Positions 1-8,121 of a DNA stretch of 18,023 nucleotides are shown here, piece after piece; position 1 is the stretch's first letter; every line of letters begins with the position of its first letter. Made by a program: the position numbers and the translations under genes. The notes under the pieces are model-generated. The model did not search any database. It worked only from the letters and a program-made list of their open reading frames with translations, and was not told where the DNA came from. This DNA comes from Candolleomyces eurysporus (taxonomy: Eukaryota > Basidiomycota > Agaricomycetes > Agaricales > Psathyrellaceae), in the NCBI GenBank assembly GCA_027579435.1, contig JANBPK010001665.1, positions 1 to 18,023 of the forward strand, given 5' to 3'.

Positions 1-106
1 CTATTACGCGACCTGCAAGATCCGCCTCCGTGACGGTGTGGGCGCCAACCTGAATTGGCAGGCCCCTTTATAGCAGGCCTTCGCTTGATTCCCCACTCCA
101 CGAACC

Positions 107-2575
107 ATGCCCTGCCCCAGACTTNCCCCAGCTCAGACACATCAGGGCGAGTGCATTCAGCACCTCTGCACGCGCAAATGCCCTCAGCGCAGCAGCCCTA
201 CCGCGCGCACAGAAGCTTTCAGAAGGCTGGAAAGGCACCAGTGCTACCGGAGGGAATACCAAGAACTTTATTGCTGGGCAGTTTGTAGAGAGCAAAGCTG
301 CGGAGTGGATCGATGTTCACGACCCTGTGTGTGCACTGCCCCCTTAGCTTTCATTTGACCATGCTTACCTGGCTTCATAGTCCACGCAAACTGTCCTGAC
401 CCGGGTTCCCCAAACCACGGATGCAGAATTCGACCAGGCAGTCGATGCTGCATCCCATGCGTTCAAATCCTGGAGCAAGACTAGCATCCTCACCCGTCAG
501 AAGTTTGTCATAGAGTATGTATCTCATGGCTTCGATGCTATAGCCTACTCATCTTTGGCTCAGACTTCAACACCTCTTGCGTAAGAACGCCGACGCCATT
601 GCCTCGAGTATTGTTCTTGAGCAAGGAAAGACCATTGCTGGTGAGATACCTTTACTTCGCATGTCCATTTCACGTTCTCAAATTCTGGTAGACGCACATG
701 GAGATCTGCTTCGTGGCCTCCAAGTCGTTGAGACTGCCATCGGAATCACGTCCACATTGCTCGCCGACAAGATCGAAGGTAATAAACTTTACCTCCCATT
801 CACCTGTCGTCCTATGCTGACGCCTTTCTTCAGTAAGCAAGGACATGGACACATACGTCCGACGAGTGCCTTTGGGTGTTTGTGCAAGCGTTGCCCCATT
901 CAACTTCCCCGCGTACGCTGTTCCGTCGGCTCATATTGTTTCCGTGTTCACGTTTTCGCAGAATGATTCCGCTATGGACTATTCCTGTTGCTGCCGTCAC
1001 AGGAAACACGCTGGTTCTCAAGCCGTCTGAGAGGGACCCAGGCGCGGCTATGATTATCGCTGAACTCTGCCAGCAAGCAGGTATGCATACAGATAATCAC
1101 CTAAAGCTTCTATCAAATGATCTTCTGACACTTGCCAGGCCTACCCGATGGCGTTTTGAACGTTGTCCACGGTGGTGTCCCCACTGTAAACTCTATTTGC
1201 GACCATCCAGACATTAAGGCGATTAGCTTTGTGGGTGGCGACCGTGCCGGCAAACACATCTACGAACGGTAAGTGTCATTTTCGATTTTGCGGTTCCGAG
1301 TTACTGAGTCTCTGGAAGGGGAACTCAAAATGGGAAGCGAGTTCAGGTCAGTGCTTTCGTCAGCCTTCTCCGAGTCCCGTGCGCTCACATGGAGTAGGCC
1401 AACATGGGAGCCAAGAACCACGCGATTCTTATGCCTGATGGTATGTTCCATCCCTTCATTGAATAGATATAAGCTAATATGATGACTAGCTAACAAAAAT
1501 CTGGCCTTGAACTCTATCGTTGGCGCTGCTTTCGGAGGTACTTTTTTCCGTTAAGGTTTCTACGAATTGCACTCACCTCGTGTGCAGCTGCCGGACAACG
1601 GTGCATGGCCATCTCAGTGGGTGAGTAGCATTGCAAACCTACACAGCTTTGGTTTCTAACCAAGTCCCCTCACATCTAGCCCTTCTCGTCGGCGAAGCCC
1701 AGAGCTGGTTGCCCGAACTTGTTGAGAGGGCAAGCAAGTTGAGCGTCAATGGTGGATTCGAGTCCGGTGCCGATCTGTAGGGGTTCCAGGGTTTTCATCT
1801 AGCCTTATTGATACTGACAACCCCCAGGGGTCCTCTCATCTCACCAGGGGCCAAGGCCAGGGTCACCGGCCTCATTGCTTCCGCAGAGGAAGATGGAGGG
1901 AAGGTTCTGCTGGACGGTCGTAACATAACTGTTCCTGGCTACCCCGATGGCAATTTCGTTGGCCCCACCATCATCGAGGCCGGTACCAACATGCGTTGCT
2001 ACCAGTACGTGCACCACTTGCGTCCTCCAGCTTCCTCGCTAACCTATGCCGGATAGGGAGGAGATTTTCGGTCCTGTCTTGGTTGTTCTGCGTGCAGAGA
2101 CCCTCGATGACGCTCTTGAGATCATCAACTCGAACCGCTACGGCAATGGGGCTGCGATCTTCACTCAGTCGGGTGCCACTGCCCGCAAGTTCGAGACTGA
2201 TGTGAACGTCGGTCAAATTGGAGTCAACGTGCCAATCCCAGTGCCTCTGCCCATGTTCTCTTGGAGCGGAAACAAGGTATGGCTTACCCACCGCTTCCAG
2301 TCGATATCTTTTGTTAATTTTTTTTAAAGGCTAGCGTCCTCGGAGACACCGGATTCTACGGAAAGGGGTAAGATTTGTACGAGACTCGGGGCAGACATGA
2401 TGCTGACGACTGCCATTCATCCAGTGGCATCAACTTCTACACCCAGAATAAGGTGAGCAGTGCTGGCAAATGTTGTAGAACATCAGCTCATTCTCTTTAG
2501 ACAATCACGAGCCTTTGGAGGGCTGAGGATGCCATTGGAAACCGCGCATCAGTGAACATGCCAACCCACCACTAA
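107..2575 (+). CDS. Methylmalonate-semialdehyde dehydrogenase (ALDH6 family), mitochondrial
   Basis: Oxidatively decarboxylates malonate and methylmalonate semialdehydes to acetyl- or propionyl-CoA in valine/pyrimidine catabolism; NAD and CoA dependent (family knowledge). Seventeen exons join in frame: 107-326, 381-514, 564-640, 692-778, 834-912, 962-1080, 1139-1268, 1319-1346, 1398-1440, 1490-1537, 1588-1620, 1680-1776, 1828-2004, 2057-2276, 2330-2367, 2425-2452, 2501-2575. Ignoring the N at 125, the sum is 1632 nt, giving 543 aa, usual for the family. Visible motifs are APFNFPAMIPLW, the nucleotide-binding FVGG at residues 269-272, FGAAGQRCM with catalytic Cys327, [11 protein letters not shown] and GINFYTQNK. 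The first 45 or so residues are rich in Arg, Ala and Ser and look like a mitochondrial presequence. The start at 107 (context accATG) is used because the frame upstream of the leader has no other Met; it requires N125 to be an artefact. A TATA-like TTTATA lies at 67-72. No internal stop or lost splice site suggests a pseudogene. Confidence 0.93.
125..125. other. Ambiguous base that breaks the MMSDH leader frame
   Basis: A single N sits six codons after the ATG at 107. Read as a real base, it puts the ATG in a different frame from the mitochondrial leader and body of the dehydrogenase. Read as a spurious insertion, the ATG joins the coding frame exactly, the leader reads [20 protein letters not shown], and the total coding length becomes divisible by three. 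I treat it as an assembly placeholder. Confidence 0.75.
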
Positions 2576-2796
2576 TTCCTGGAGGTTTCAAGTCCAGGTG
2601 AATTGCTCGTCTGCATGAGACGTCGGGAAAGGGAAGCAACCAAAGATGTATGCATTGCATTGTGACTTTCTACGAGCCCTCCTTTCCGATAACCTCGTCT
2701 AGGAATGCATTCGATAGGCTAACACATTGGTGGTATACGTTTTCAAACCCGCTCTGCACAATGTATTTTTAGTCGTTGCAATACCAAGTTCATTCC

Positions 2797-2802
2797 AATA
2801 AA
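2797..2802 (+). terminator. Candidate poly(A) signal (AATAAA) for the MMSDH gene
   Basis: A canonical AATAAA lies 222 nt after the stop codon at 2573-2575, a plausible 3' UTR length. Fungal polyadenylation signals are degenerate, so the match alone is weak evidence. Confidence 0.35.
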
Positions 2803-3308
2803 ACTTACAGCACGTCCGTAGTATGGATCAGGGATTGGCTTCCCGTCCAGGTAAGAGCCCCATAGCCTCACTGAAGCCGTGGCATTCGCAGGTTTAATAG
2901 ACTCTAGATGCCTTAAGTTGTTCTCGTCTGAGGCAAGGATATGGGTGAATTTCGTGAAGTCCGAGGTGGCAACTTGTCTTGCATAGCTGTTGATCGGTAC
3001 ACCGTGCTATATTGGATAAATTCGTTACATTCAGTTGCACCGCGATTTGATGTTCAAACTGACCTTCTTGCAAGTAGCGACAGTACTGTATGGGCGCAAT
3101 TACAGTTCAGGTCAGGACTGGACTTGGTGAAAGCTTAAGGCTGGGCTACGCACCGTTCATCGGGTTCCTCTCCGACATGGTATCCAGCGGTTCCAGCGCT
3201 GTCTACAGCGACATCTAGCCCTCTTTGGTTTGCGATATGTTGGAGGACGGCTTCGCCCATAGGGGACCGGCAAATGTTACCTGATCGATTGCCGTCCGTA
3301 TGTTAGTA

Positions 3309-3324
3309 GAGAGCTCGAGCTCTC
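3309..3324. repeat. Perfect 16 bp palindrome
   Basis: GAGAGCTCGAGCTCTC equals its own reverse complement. It lies in the gene-free interval about 270 bp upstream of the SH3BGR-like start. It could be a dimeric transcription-factor site; nothing else in the sequence assigns a role. Confidence 0.5.
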
Positions 3325-3594
3325 GACAATGTCTGGACGAACCTAAGCACACAACAAGAACCTTGACTTCCCCTGAAGGATTCGCCATCGTTAAGTATCC
3401 TGATTAGCAGTGGACGAGAGAGTACAGAAAGAAGTGCTTGCAGCGATCACAATCGGCCCCGAGCCAACATTAATGGACTGACAGAATTGGCAAGGGAACC
3501 CCTGAATGGGGTGATGGATATATCAGTGGAAACCCGTTGCAGGCTTGGACTTCGATACCCTCCTTTATTCTAAACGACGACCACGTCTATACCC

Positions 3595-4667
3595 ATGGTC
3601 CCACCACCGATTACCATCTACTTGACGACTATTGCCTCTCAACCGGCTCTGAGGCAAAGACAAGGTTCGACTCGGGTCATGATCGCAATTGTAATTAGCT
3701 CTGATAGAACGCCTCGTCCGAAGAGTACTTGCTCCGGATTCTGCAATCGAAGAAGATACCTTTTAATTCTTATGATCTTGCTTCGGACGAAGAGGCGAAG
3801 AAATTGTGGAGGAGAAGGGCACCAGCAGGTATGTCCGAGTTTTTCGAGATACATGTCCCCGCATCCTCAGATCTGCTCAACCCACCGACATGAATTGCAG
3901 ACAAGCAGCAGTTACCAGGTATCCTAGTCGGAGGTAAATTCATTGGGGTAAGTCCATCGCTATGTCACGCTGGAATCTGGGCTCACTCCTCAATAGACAT
4001 TTCAGGATTTGTAGGTGCATTTCCCAACCACAGCCCTGTTCTAATCTAACGGACTACTCCCAGTGAAGAAGCGGTGGAATACAACGAACTAGACCAATTC
4101 CTCCGGCGCAACGAAGAATGGGATGAAGAGTTCGAACGCCCTCCTCCGCCAGTCAAACCTATCGGCGTCCCTGGTGCTTCACTCCCCCTCCAAATGACAC
4201 CGGAACACATCAAGACCAAGATCCTCGCTACACAACAGCAGCCTTCGCCGCTCAGGGGAAAGGCGCCCCCGAAACCCATTAACAAAGAAGAGGAAGGATC
4301 GAGAGTCGATCTCGGAGACGAACTATCTGGGTACGGGTTGCAAGGCGTCAAGGTCACCATGGATGAGCTGAGGGATATGATTGAGGAGTTGGGACTCGGG
4401 GGCGATGAGGCCGCTGATCTGGTCAAGGGGCTTGCTGATAACACAGAATCAAAGGGCTCCAAGGGAAAGGAGCCTGAGACGAGTACCAAGGAGAAGGCTG
4501 AGGTTGAGGAAACAACAGCTTCATCGGCAAAGCAGAAGGAGAAGGATGAGAAGGAGGAGGTGAAGGAGGTGAAGGAGATGAAGGAGGTGAAAGAAGTGAA
4601 AGAGGAGAAGAGTGAGGCGGATACCAAAGAGACTGAAGATAGTGAGAAACCTGAAAGTGAGAAGTAG
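3595..4667 (+). CDS. SH3BGR-like thioredoxin-fold protein with Glu/Lys-rich tail
   Basis: Exons 3595-3664, 3724-3828, 3901-3947, 3997-4010 and 4064-4667 give 279 aa. Residues 1 to about 95 match the SH3-binding glutamic-acid-rich (SH3BGR) family: a short N-terminal strand (ITIYLTTIA), then RILQSKKIPFNSYDLASDE, LPGILVGGKFIGTFQDFEEA and YNELDQFL. No CxxC motif is present, so a redox role is unlikely; SH3BGR proteins are thought of as thioredoxin-fold adaptors. Residues from about 96 on are low complexity: proline-rich PPPPVKP, then a highly charged tail with K-E-V repeats near residues 243-262. Exon 4 is only 14 nt. The first intron has a weak donor (GTTCGA) and an AAG acceptor, chosen because they give RQRQEYLLRIL in frame. 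The gene runs tail to tail with seipin, 95 bp apart. Function is unknown. Confidence 0.87.
4557..4610 (+). repeat. 9-nt coding minisatellite, six units
   Basis: Six tandem 9-nt units of the type GAGGTGAAG, with a few substitutions, encode the E-[VM]-K repeats in the tail of the SH3BGR-like protein. The units begin at 4557, 4566, 4575, 4584, 4593 and 4602. Copy number would be expected to vary between strains without shifting the frame. Confidence 0.75.
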
Positions 4668-4762
4668 CGCGGGACGTGGAACCGTTGTACATTACAGGAT
4701 ACCAGCAATTATGAGGGAATCATATATACGGGGGGTATCGTACAGAATTTTTCGCCAAGTAT

Positions 4763-5990
4763 TTATTGTGAATCCCCTTCGTTTTCGCGCCTTGTGCTAA
4801 TCTTGCGCTGACGGAGTCGTTCTGGAGTCGGCTCTTCTGCAGGAGGGATGCTGGCGACAGATTCTTCCTCTTTCACGCTCTGCTTCAATTTGATAAGAAT
4901 TCGGGGACACAACATTGATGGACTGAAACTTACTGAAGAGCTGGGACTCGCAGCTTCACTCGATCTCCTGCTGAACTGCGACCTTTTCTTGCGTCTAGCT
5001 TTCTCGGAAGGAGGGAATGGTATAGAAGATGTCGAACTGCGCTTGCGAAGATCTTTCGCATCCTCTGGTACATCGGGAAGCATTACTGGAAGAATGCACA
5101 CCCCAAGAATCAAGCTGCAGATGGTCAAGAAGATGAACGCTGCGGTCAACGAAGACAGGAGCGGGAATCGGATGGCGAGGCCCCTAGTACACTGCGATTA
5201 GATCTAGCTGAAGAAGTGGCGACAATGACAACGTACCTGACTCCGTGGGGCACCGCTATTCCTTGCAAAGAAGCAGATATTACGCTTAGCTCGCGTCCTT
5301 CTCCGGTACCCAAGTTCTTCCAGTTGTCGCGACGTCCTAATTGGATATCTGCCAGCAGGCTCGAAGTACCCGCGACGAAAGATTTGAGCAGTGGGACATC
5401 AATGTCAATGGTATTTCGCGGCCCAAAAATCCACCATGAGTTGGTCGTAACTGCCACAGCCTAGCATGAGAGGGTTCAGGATACTGTCAATGACTCCAAG
5501 ACAGCGGACTTACCGGGCGTCTGACAGTAGCCAGAGTTTTGTTGTTGGTCGTGTTTAATGTTAAAGAGGCCATAAAGTTCCCAAGAGCCAGATTGGATTC
5601 TGAAGCGGGCACGACTAGGTGCAATGAAACATCGTATTGCTGTTGAGAGTGCAAGGAAGGCACCACGAATTGGGCATTCGGTGGAGTGCCATCTCTGGCC
5701 AATCGAATAAACATGGGTCCAAACGGAGAGTGTTCATCCGCGACTCACCCATATTGAAGGTAGATTGGGGTCTCCCACTTCGTCGAAAGATTACTCCATA
5801 CCACGTACCCAGCAAAGCCAGAAATTGCCAAGATTATGGGAATGAAGAACGTGCATACCACCACCGGCACGATCTGCGGGGCATACGGTCGAAGGAAGCT
5901 GGCGGTTGAGACGAAGGTCGAGTATATGAGGCCGCTTTCTGCTTCTGCTTCCTCAGGCTGTTGTTCCTCTTCGCGTTCTGCCTTGGACAT
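4763..5990 (-). CDS. Seipin (adipose-regulatory protein family)
   Basis: Exons in transcript order are 5990-5749, 5694-5514, 5460-5237 and 5183-4763, giving 355 aa. Seipin is an ER membrane protein at ER-lipid droplet contacts that controls droplet assembly and size (family knowledge). Visible are an acidic N-terminus, a first membrane helix at about 40-65, the family block PIYLQYGDGTPPNAQF at about 75-90 leading into the lumenal beta domain (YDVSLHLVVPASESNLALGN, then NTTNN with a possible glycosylation site), ISASLQGIAVPHGVRGLA at about 200-219, and a second membrane helix at about 222-249. The tail at 250-355 is Ser/Arg/Lys rich and probably cytosolic. Introns of 53-54 nt have good donors (GTGAGT, GTAAGT, GTACGT). 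Within the tail, 4880/4883-4933 could be an extra in-frame intron. Start at 5990 gives the expected short cytosolic N-terminus. Promoter is shared with the gene at 6121. Confidence 0.9.
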
Positions 5991-6120
5991 CGTCGAGCGG
6001 AGGAAAGCCCTTGAAGTTCAAGTTGGTGACCTCATCGCGGTCGACACGAGCAAGGCTATCACATGATTTGGACATGATCAGCCGCGTCTGCTTCAGTTTT
6101 GAACTTTGAACTTTGCAGCC
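5991..6120. promoter_or_regulatory. 130 bp divergent promoter with tandem TTTGAAC
   Basis: The seipin start (minus, 5990) and the conserved-unknown start (plus, 6121) are only 130 bp apart, so both promoters and 5' UTRs lie here. Two directly adjacent TTTGAAC copies occur at 6098-6104 and 6105-6111, followed by TTT, just before the plus-strand ATG. No TATA box is clear. Co-regulation is an inference from the arrangement. Confidence 0.5.
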
Positions 6121-6777
6121 ATGTCCTCATCGTCGAATCAGCTCCAAAGTCTTATCGGCGTCTCCCCATCTTCGTCAAAGCTCTCAGATTTCCTCACAGG
6201 TCTGAGCGATGGCAAGGTCGTACCCGACCCAGAGGTCAAATCGTACCCTGATGCCGTTTATTTCAATTACTACGCCCTCGGCCTCAGCCTGCTTTTCTCC
6301 CCTCAGAAGGGATACAAGCCGAAAATGGGGCTCAAATATACGGAATTGGAGACGGAAAAGCTGGTGTTGGATAGTCTTGATGTGTACAACGTCCCCAAAC
6401 TCGCAGACGCTGCGAAAGCTGGCAAGACAGGTTCATCGCGTTCTGAGCTTGCCTTCACGACCTTTCCGGCCACTCCCCTAACTCTGACCTTGGCGTCAGT
6501 GCAAGACAAGGATGGCAAGGACATCAGCCGTCCTGAGAGCATCAGCATATCGACAACGTCGACGGGAAAAGAACTAGTCAGCGTCCTCGGAGAACCTGAC
6601 CGGAAGGGTGGAGGCGCAGGGCCATCCTCTGGATCAATTGGCATCTGGTGCGAATGGTCTAAGGATGGTCTCATGATAGAGTTTGGTGGTGACGACGCGC
6701 GGGGACCAGGGGCTTGGGAGCGGGGAAAAGATGCAGTGTGGAAGGTCATCACGCTATTCCAACCCAAAAACCCGTGA
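6121..6777 (+). CDS. Conserved basidiomycete protein of unknown function
   Basis: A single exon encodes 218 aa. The start at 6121 has a good context (gcagccATG); an in-frame TTG at 6106 is not a likely fungal start. I recognise the pattern as a conserved fungal protein but know no domain name or function. The most conserved-looking parts are SYPDAVYFNYYALGLSLLF at about 41-59, LVLDSLDVYN at about 82-91, and the C-terminal third: TGKELVSVLGEPDRKGGG, SGSIGIWCEWSKDGLMIEFG and GAWERGKDAVWKVITLF. There is no signal peptide or membrane segment, so it is probably soluble. The alternation of hydrophobic and polar residues in the C-terminal part suggests beta strands. It is intronless among intron-rich neighbours and is divergently paired with seipin. 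Confidence 0.85.
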   Translation: MSSSSNQLQSLIGVSPSSSKLSDFLTGLSDGKVVPDPEVKSYPDAVYFNYYALGLSLLFSPQKGYKPKMGLKYTELETEKLVLDSLDVYNVPKLADAAKAGKTGSSRSELAFTTFPATPLTLTLASVQDKDGKDISRPESISISTTSTGKELVSVLGEPDRKGGGAGPSSGSIGIWCEWSKDGLMIEFGGDDARGPGAWERGKDAVWKVITLFQPKNP

Positions 6778-7137
6778 AATCCAACATCGTGCGGAGCGTC
6801 GACCGTTGCGTTGGTTGATGGTTGAGAAGGCTTTGCCAAGTTACTCCCCGTCCGCGAGCTGTAATACCGCATGCTTCATACCCATTCAAGAGACATGACA
6901 AGTACCGAGGACTGACTTGAGATACTCATTTGACTTCCAACGCCCGACAACGCCATTCCATTTCCATTGCCACGTCTTTTTTAATACCTCCACGAGCGCC
7001 TATCACCCTGGTAATGACACTGAGGTCTCTCCATGTGATTGTTTGAACTTGTGCACCCGTTCACGCATGATATCAGAGATATAAATGTAAGCATCTAGTT
7101 GTACTTCTCCCAACTTCCCCGCACGTTCATCCTAAAC
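6778..7137. other. Intergenic interval: 3' UTR and next promoter
   Basis: No open frame with coding character lies on either strand. The left part should be the 3' UTR of the 218-aa gene and the right part the promoter of the gene at 7138, including a TATA-like element at 7080-7086. A long minus-strand open frame that runs in from 6872 is the antisense shadow of the 218-aa gene. Confidence 0.5.
7080..7086 (+). promoter_or_regulatory. TATA-like element (TATAAAT)
   Basis: TATAAAT starts 58 nt upstream of the ATG at 7138, a workable TATA spacing for a fungal gene with a short 5' UTR. Position and consensus are the only evidence. Confidence 0.35.
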
Positions 7138-7878
7138 ATGGCCGCTCCCGCTGATCTCAACATTCTCGACCTCTCTGGCAGATATGTCATGGTCAGCGTG
7201 TTGACCGCTTGATTCGCGATTGAGCTGACTCTATGATGATCTAGAACAAAACCCTCTCCGACAACCGCACTGACACTATTCTCGCTTTGCAAGGCGTTGG
7301 CTGGCTCAAGCGGAAGGCCATTAGCGTTGGAACCATTACCCTCTATGTCAAGCATACCAAAGACGCCAATGGTGTCGAGAGCATCAATATCGAACAGACC
7401 ATTACTGGCGGCATCCCAGCAAGCAGCGAAGATCGCATCCTTGACTGGCAGGAGCGCCAGAAGGAAGATTCCACTTTCGGCCATGTCATTAGCAAGTCCA
7501 AGCGGGTTAAAGCCGATGAATTGGACATCGACTTCTTGAAGAACGGCTGGACTGCGGATACATATGAGCACGGCCTCGTTCACACGTACGCGGAAAGTGA
7601 TACTCCGAAGAGTGGCACGACATGGATCGCGAACCAGGTATGGGTGTTCTCTCATCATGATAAAGCTCTTTGGAGATGCTTACCCCTTCAATTTAGACCT
7701 GGGGCCTTCAAGAATTCGAAGGCGAGAGACGATACATTCGACACCTCAAGTTCACCGGGCCTAAGGGAGAAGACATCGAAGCGGTCCTTGTCTACGACTA
7801 CCGTGAGTCGAGATCTTGAACCTTCATTAATCTCCATTTACTGACAGAAACATTTCAGTCGGTCCTCTGGAATCCTGA
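7138..7878 (+). CDS. Small conserved fungal protein, possibly calycin/lipocalin-like
   Basis: Exons 7138-7191, 7245-7637, 7697-7802 and 7859-7878 give 190 aa. The N-terminus reads MAAPADLNILDLSGRYVMNK, followed by LQGVGWLKRKAI, VTLYVKH-like strands, INIEQTITGGI, ILDWQERQKE, FGHVISKSKRV, GWTADTYEHGLVHTY, TTWIANQTWGLQEFEGERRY and VLVYDYLGPLES. I recognise this as a family widespread in filamentous fungi, with no function I can name. The series of short beta strands ending in a conserved tyrosine-rich strand resembles lipid-binding calycins, but that is inference. No signal peptide is seen, so it should be cytosolic. The last exon codes only seven residues; it was chosen over the CAG site 10 nt upstream because it gives the YDYLGPL ending I expect for the family. 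Confidence 0.82.
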
Positions 7879-8121
7879 TTCGAAGTCGCTGAATGTATTA
7901 CTAGCTGTTGTTGTAAATCTTGAACATTATCTACAAAGATAAAGGCTGTGCATCATCTAATCTTATCAGATACATACAAATACAAGCTGTCCAAAGGAGA
8001 ACTGAGTCGTCACTAAGGCCCCATCACTGAATCCCTTACCGAAACATCACACTCCTTCTCAGCTGCTCTTGGTTACCCTCTAAATGCCCTTCGTTCATAC
8101 TCCACTGCCCAAGTAATAGAA

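Larger units (their letters stand above)
2576..3594. other. Gene-free interval of about 1 kb
   Basis: This holds the 3' UTR of the dehydrogenase gene and the promoter side of the SH3BGR-like gene. The only open stretch longer than 60 codons is at 2941-3138 (+). It has no recognisable motif, no splice partner and unremarkable composition, so I do not call it a gene. I see no tRNA, transposon end or tandem repeat. The one structural item is a 16 bp palindrome at 3309-3324. Confidence 0.6.

Noticed and set aside
107..2575. Frame breaks and stops suggesting the dehydrogenase is a pseudogene
   Set aside because: All breaks are explained by 16 introns of about 50-59 nt with GT-AG ends. The joined frame is complete with the catalytic cysteine, and only N125 needs an artefact explanation.
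2941..3138. 65-codon open frame on the plus strand
   Set aside because: No recognisable motif, no splice partner and no supporting context; the length is within chance for a 1 kb noncoding interval.
3660..3676. GGTTCGA-type tRNA B-box-like sequence
   Set aside because: It lies across an exon-intron boundary of the SH3BGR-like gene, and I find no matching acceptor stem or A box at the right distance.
4046..4708. 220-codon Ser/Thr/Phe-rich open frame on the minus strand
   Set aside because: It is the antisense of the Glu/Lys-rich tail of the SH3BGR-like gene; its composition is what the complement of GAG/AAG codons would give.
6303..6872. 189-codon open frame on the minus strand
   Set aside because: It is antisense to the 218-aa conserved gene, which has the convincing protein pattern.
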